Assembly: GCF_003851725.1 (NCBI RefSeq) | Contig: NZ_BHYL01000171.1 | Coordinates: forward strand, 1-34,130 | From: Cellulomonas algicola | GTDB taxonomy: Bacteria; Actinomycetota; Actinomycetes; Actinomycetales; Cellulomonadaceae | Length of the DNA: 34,130 nucleotides | Direction of reading: 5' to 3' | In this document: positions 32,677-34,130 of the stretch, piece after piece | Numbering within the stretch: position 1 is the stretch's first letter | Layout: each line of letters starts with the position of its first letter | Notes under the pieces: generated by a model | What the model saw: the letters and a program-made list of their open reading frames with translations, nothing else | The model's database searches: none | What the model was told of the DNA's origin: nothing | Made by a program: the position numbers and the translations under genes

Positions 32677-32725
32677 CGTGCGGTTTCCCACACCGCCCCG
32701 GCTGTCCTGCCCCGCCGACCTGGCC

Positions 32726-32739
32726 TAGCGTGAAGGCCG
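32726..32739 (+). promoter_or_regulatory. Leaderless promoter of the RibD_C reductase gene
   Basis: TAGCGT (32726-32731), 7-nt spacer, GTG 32739. No ribosome binding site. Confidence 0.5.
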
Positions 32740-33551
32740 TGCTGGAGACCGACGACCTGCCCCCGCTCGACGTCCTGCTGCCCCTCGAACGCGCCGGTGA
32801 GCGCCTCGAGCCCCGCCCCGACGAGGCCGAGCTGCTCGCCCTCTTCACCGACCGCCTGCCCGTCGACCCACCGCGCGGCGTGCACGTCCGGGTCAACATG
32901 GTGAGCTCGGTCGACGGCGCCGCGACCGGCGTCGACCAGCGCAGCGGCACGATCAACGACCGTGCCGACTTCCGGGTGTTCCGGACGCTGCGGGCGCTCG
33001 CCGACGTCGTGCTCGTCGGCGCGCAGACGGCCCGGGTCGAGCGCTACACCGCGCTCGACGTGCCCGACGGCCTCGCCGAGGCGCGCCGTGCCTTCGGCCG
33101 GGCTCCCGAGGTCGAGCTCGCGATCGTGAGCGCGAGCGGGGACCTGCCGCCGGGGCTGCTCGACGAGGAGCGGCCCCCGATCGTCGTCACGACGAGCGCG
33201 AGCCCGCGCCTCGACGCGCTGCGCGAGCAGATCGGTCCCGAGCGCGTCATCGTGACCGAGTCCGACGCCGGTGTCGTCGACCTGCGGGTCGCGCTCGCCG
33301 CGCTCGGCGCCCGCGGCCTGTCGCACGTGCTCGCGGAGGGTGGGCCCACGCTCCTCGGTCAGCTGCTGGAGTCCGACCTGGTCGACGAGCTGTGCGTGAC
33401 GACGAGCCCGCTGCTCGTCGGCGGCCCCGCGCCGCGCATCGTGCACAGCACCGACTGGTTCAACCCCGCACGTCACCTGCGGCCGCTGCACCTGCTGCAC
33501 GGCGACGGTGTGCTGCTGGGACGCTGGCAGGTGGTTAGGCTCGGCGCGTGA
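32739..33551 (+). CDS. Pyrimidine reductase family protein (RibD C-terminal domain)
   Basis: 270 aa. The RibD_C/DHFR-like fold is shown by HVRVNMVSSVDGAATG (substrate/NADPH binding), DFRVFRTLRALADVVLVGAQTAR and SHVLAEGGPTLLGQLLESDLVDELCVT. The deaminase domain of RibD is absent. Relatives reduce a riboflavin precursor, but the actinobacterial stand-alone group is not functionally defined. GTG 32739 fits the leaderless pattern; GTG 32730 overlaps the -10 hexamer and is unlikely. Its stop overlaps the next start (GTGA). Confidence 0.85.
   Translation: MLETDDLPPLDVLLPLERAGERLEPRPDEAELLALFTDRLPVDPPRGVHVRVNMVSSVDGAATGVDQRSGTINDRADFRVFRTLRALADVVLVGAQTARVERYTALDVPDGLAEARRAFGRAPEVELAIVSASGDLPPGLLDEERPPIVVTTSASPRLDALREQIGPERVIVTESDAGVVDLRVALAALGARGLSHVLAEGGPTLLGQLLESDLVDELCVTTSPLLVGGPAPRIVHSTDWFNPARHLRPLHLLHGDGVLLGRWQVVRLGA
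33536..33548 (+). promoter_or_regulatory. Leaderless promoter nested in the end of the reductase gene
   Basis: TAGGCT (33536-33541), 6-nt spacer, GTG 33548. It lies in the last codons of the upstream gene, so the downstream gene may have its own mRNA in addition to read-through. Confidence 0.5.
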
Positions 33552-34033
33552 CCGACACGATCCTGGTCCTGGTCGAGGACACCCTGACCGCGTCCGACGT
33601 CGAGCACCTGCTGTCGCTGCACGACGGCGAGGAGCTCGCGTACCGGGTGCTCGTCCCCGCCGACAGCGACCGCCCGCTGCTCTCGACGATCATCGACAAC
33701 CTCAGCCTCGGCGAGCTGCGCGAGGCCTTCGACCGCGCACGCGGCAAGGAGCCGAGCGTCCGCGAGGCCCGCGCGACCGCCGCCGAGCAGCTCGCGGGCA
33801 GCGTCGCCGCGTTCACCGCCGCCGGGCGCACGGCGACGGGCGAGATCACCGAGGACGACCCGATCCCCGCCGTGCGTGCGGCCGTCGCCGCGGGCGGGGT
33901 CCGCGAGGTCGCCGTCGTCACCTATCCGCACGCGCTCGAGGACACGTTCCACCGCGACTGGGCGTCGCGGGCCCGCGAAGACCTCCAGGTGCCCGTGCTG
34001 CACCTGTACGCGGGCACCAGCGAGCTCGGCTGA
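33548..34033 (+). CDS. USP-like alpha/beta protein, function unknown
   Basis: 161 aa. The pattern of strands and helices (TILVLVEDT, YRVLVPADSDRPLL, a long charged helix, ITEDDPIPAVRAAVAAGGVREVAVVTYPHALEDTFHRDWASRAREDLQVPVLHLYAG) resembles a universal-stress-protein-like Rossmann fold. The classical GxxG-x9-GS ATP site is not visible. GTG 33548 overlaps the reductase stop as GTGA. It is the last gene in the window and is followed by a terminator. I do not recognise a specific family. Confidence 0.7.
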   Translation: MTDTILVLVEDTLTASDVEHLLSLHDGEELAYRVLVPADSDRPLLSTIIDNLSLGELREAFDRARGKEPSVREARATAAEQLAGSVAAFTAAGRTATGEITEDDPIPAVRAAVAAGGVREVAVVTYPHALEDTFHRDWASRAREDLQVPVLHLYAGTSELG

Positions 34034-34097
34034 CCCGCTCGGCCTGACCGCGCTCCCCGCGGACGCGGCGGCCGCCCGGCCCTGACACGACGACGAC

Positions 34098-34126
34098 GGC
34101 CCGTCCGCGCGGTGCGCGGGCGGGCC
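34098..34126. terminator. Hairpin terminator at the right end
   Basis: 13-bp stem GGCCCGTCCGCGC (34098-34110) / GCGCGGGCGGGCC (34114-34126) with one G-T pair and a 3-nt loop, 64 nt after the last stop. It may serve either strand. Confidence 0.65.
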
Positions 34127-34130
34127 GGCG

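Noticed and set aside
32676-32726. Small GCGGT/ACCGC hairpin after siroheme synthase as a terminator
   Set aside because: Only five base pairs; too weak to call.

Overview
The window is chromosomal DNA of a very GC-rich actinobacterium. Codon third positions are almost all G or C, GTG starts are common, and the gene families (DUF3618, DUF6325, GlgX-TreY-TreZ, SirA-type sulfite reductase, 4Fe-4S APS reductase) fit Micrococcales such as Cellulomonas and relatives. The genus is an inference from gene content. I see no tRNA, rRNA, insertion sequence, prophage or CRISPR array.

Layout. 1-296: tail of a glycosyltransferase. 592-3605: a translationally coupled three-gene membrane/envelope cluster (Gly/Ser/Thr-rich protein, holin-superfamily-III-like protein, DUF3618 protein), then a manganese catalase. 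3612-6401 (minus): a P-type ATPase with an atypical PTGLP motif. 6557-13364: stress-type genes, namely a membrane protein, DUF6325, two SHOCT proteins, an MFS exporter, an alpha/beta hydrolase, a haem-oxygenase-like diiron protein coupled to a CDGSH protein, and a K+ channel. Three intergenic gaps here carry the same 15-bp palindrome. 13410-16139: a glutamate-cysteine-ligase-like enzyme, a small acidic protein, a 5'-truncated flavodoxin pseudogene and two small helical proteins. 16156-18220 (minus): endonuclease IV and a ferredoxin-reductase-type flavoprotein. 18376-24944: glgX-treY-treZ, which converts glycogen-type glucans to trehalose. 25006-26073 (minus): a ZapE/AFG1 ATPase. 26265-32676: a complete assimilatory sulfate reduction operon (sir, 63-aa zinc-ribbon-like protein, cysH, cysD, cysN) with siroheme synthase at its end. 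32739-34033: a RibD_C reductase and a USP-like protein.

The most interesting element precedes the sulfur operon. At 26265-26357 a 30-codon leaderless ORF encodes a peptide with seven cysteines in two clusters. Both clusters contain GTGCTGC, complementary to GCAGCAC just upstream of the sir ribosome binding site. A second segment can pair either locally or with the sir start codon. This looks like a cysteine-sensing attenuator, related to the polycysteine leaderless ORFs known in mycobacteria.

At least nine transcription units appear leaderless: a YA(G/C)NNT hexamer lies 6-8 nt upstream of a GTG or ATG with no Shine-Dalgarno. This guided several start choices. Inside operons, by contrast, most genes are joined by ATGA/TGATG/GTGA overlaps.
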